Program-made: the position numbers and the translations under genes | Source: AP-15 sp963750195 | GTDB taxonomy: Bacteria > Pseudomonadota > Alphaproteobacteria > ATCC43930 > CGMCC-115725 | Direction of reading: 5' to 3' | NCBI GenBank assembly: GCA_963750195.1 | Contig: CAVVPS010000014.1 | Location: 186,001-250,000 of the forward strand | Length of the DNA: 64,000 bases | Notes under the pieces: generated by a model | Database searches by the model: none | What the model was told of the DNA's origin: nothing | Seen by the model: only the letters and a program-made list of their open reading frames with translations | Shown: in pieces, positions 63,987-64,000 of the stretch | Layout: each line of letters opens with the position of its first letter | How positions within the stretch are numbered: the first letter of the stretch is position 1

Positions 63987-64000
63987 CGAGTTTCGCCGCG

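Noticed and set aside
1..64000. CRISPR arrays, riboswitches or rRNA genes
   Set aside because: No regularly spaced repeats, known riboswitch cores or rRNA segments were seen on either strand.

Overview
This is a high-GC window with the gene content of an Alphaproteobacterium. Pointers are a general L-amino-acid (Aap) ABC transporter, a form II aerobic CO-dehydrogenase-type (Cox) operon, an ECF sigma/zinc anti-sigma pair, extragenic palindromes and many IS remnants. The genus cannot be fixed from sequence alone. Numerous genes carry single-base frameshifts that other frames restore cleanly, so part of the 'pseudogene' load may be sequencing or assembly error. I mark such genes as pseudogenes and give the break point.

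Layout. (1) 1-7.6 kb, all minus strand: aapM (partial), aapQ, aapJ, pyrF, an AraC regulator, a GFA-family protein translationally coupled to an Ogt-AlkA fusion, then anti-sigma and ECF sigma. (2) 7.8-12.4 kb, plus: coxG-coxS-coxL-coxM with six frameshifts, a palindromic repeat between coxL and coxM, and a convergent hairpin terminator. (3) 12.4-15.6 kb, minus: two paralogous MHS-type MFS transporters and a small membrane protein. (4) 15.7-25.2 kb: tandem Lin0512 proteins, RidA (plus a dead partial copy), two PEP-CTERM exported proteins and a third PEP-CTERM-like tail, DUF1003, polysaccharide deacetylase, enoyl-CoA hydratase, family III CoA-transferase, SRAP and gamma-glutamylcyclotransferase-like proteins. 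(5) 25.2-43.1 kb: a scrambled mobile-element zone with remnants of IS21-like, IS66, IS110 (three copies) and IS1182 elements and a group II intron. Between them lie a PatB-type C-S lyase, truncated SPFH, cupin, amidohydrolase and LLM genes, a stand-alone molybdopterin oxidoreductase, a citE/atuA/DUF4387 catabolic cluster, and a catalase/cytochrome b561 deletion scar.

(6) 43.4-51.1 kb, plus: the least explained block. Six consecutive unrecognised genes, a DUF4438 gene, a LuxR-type regulator and an alpha-oxoamine-synthase-like PLP enzyme run in one direction with short gaps or overlaps. I see it as one candidate undescribed multi-gene system; its function is not deducible from sequence alone. 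(7) 51.6-64 kb: IS5 remnants, a small prophage remnant (P27-type terminase small subunit), a tRNA-Thr(UGU) enclosed by a perfect inverted repeat, small membrane and secreted proteins, an M20 peptidase, a dead IS5 transposase, a Tat-exported amidohydrolase, a DUF1269 remnant, a DUF3800 island with an IS1595 fragment, and a patatin-like phospholipase.

Functionally the chromosome-like parts suggest a metabolically versatile heterotroph: amino-acid uptake, molybdenum hydroxylases, CoA-thioester and terpenoid-type catabolism, and alkylation repair. They are interrupted by a heavily recombined accessory zone.
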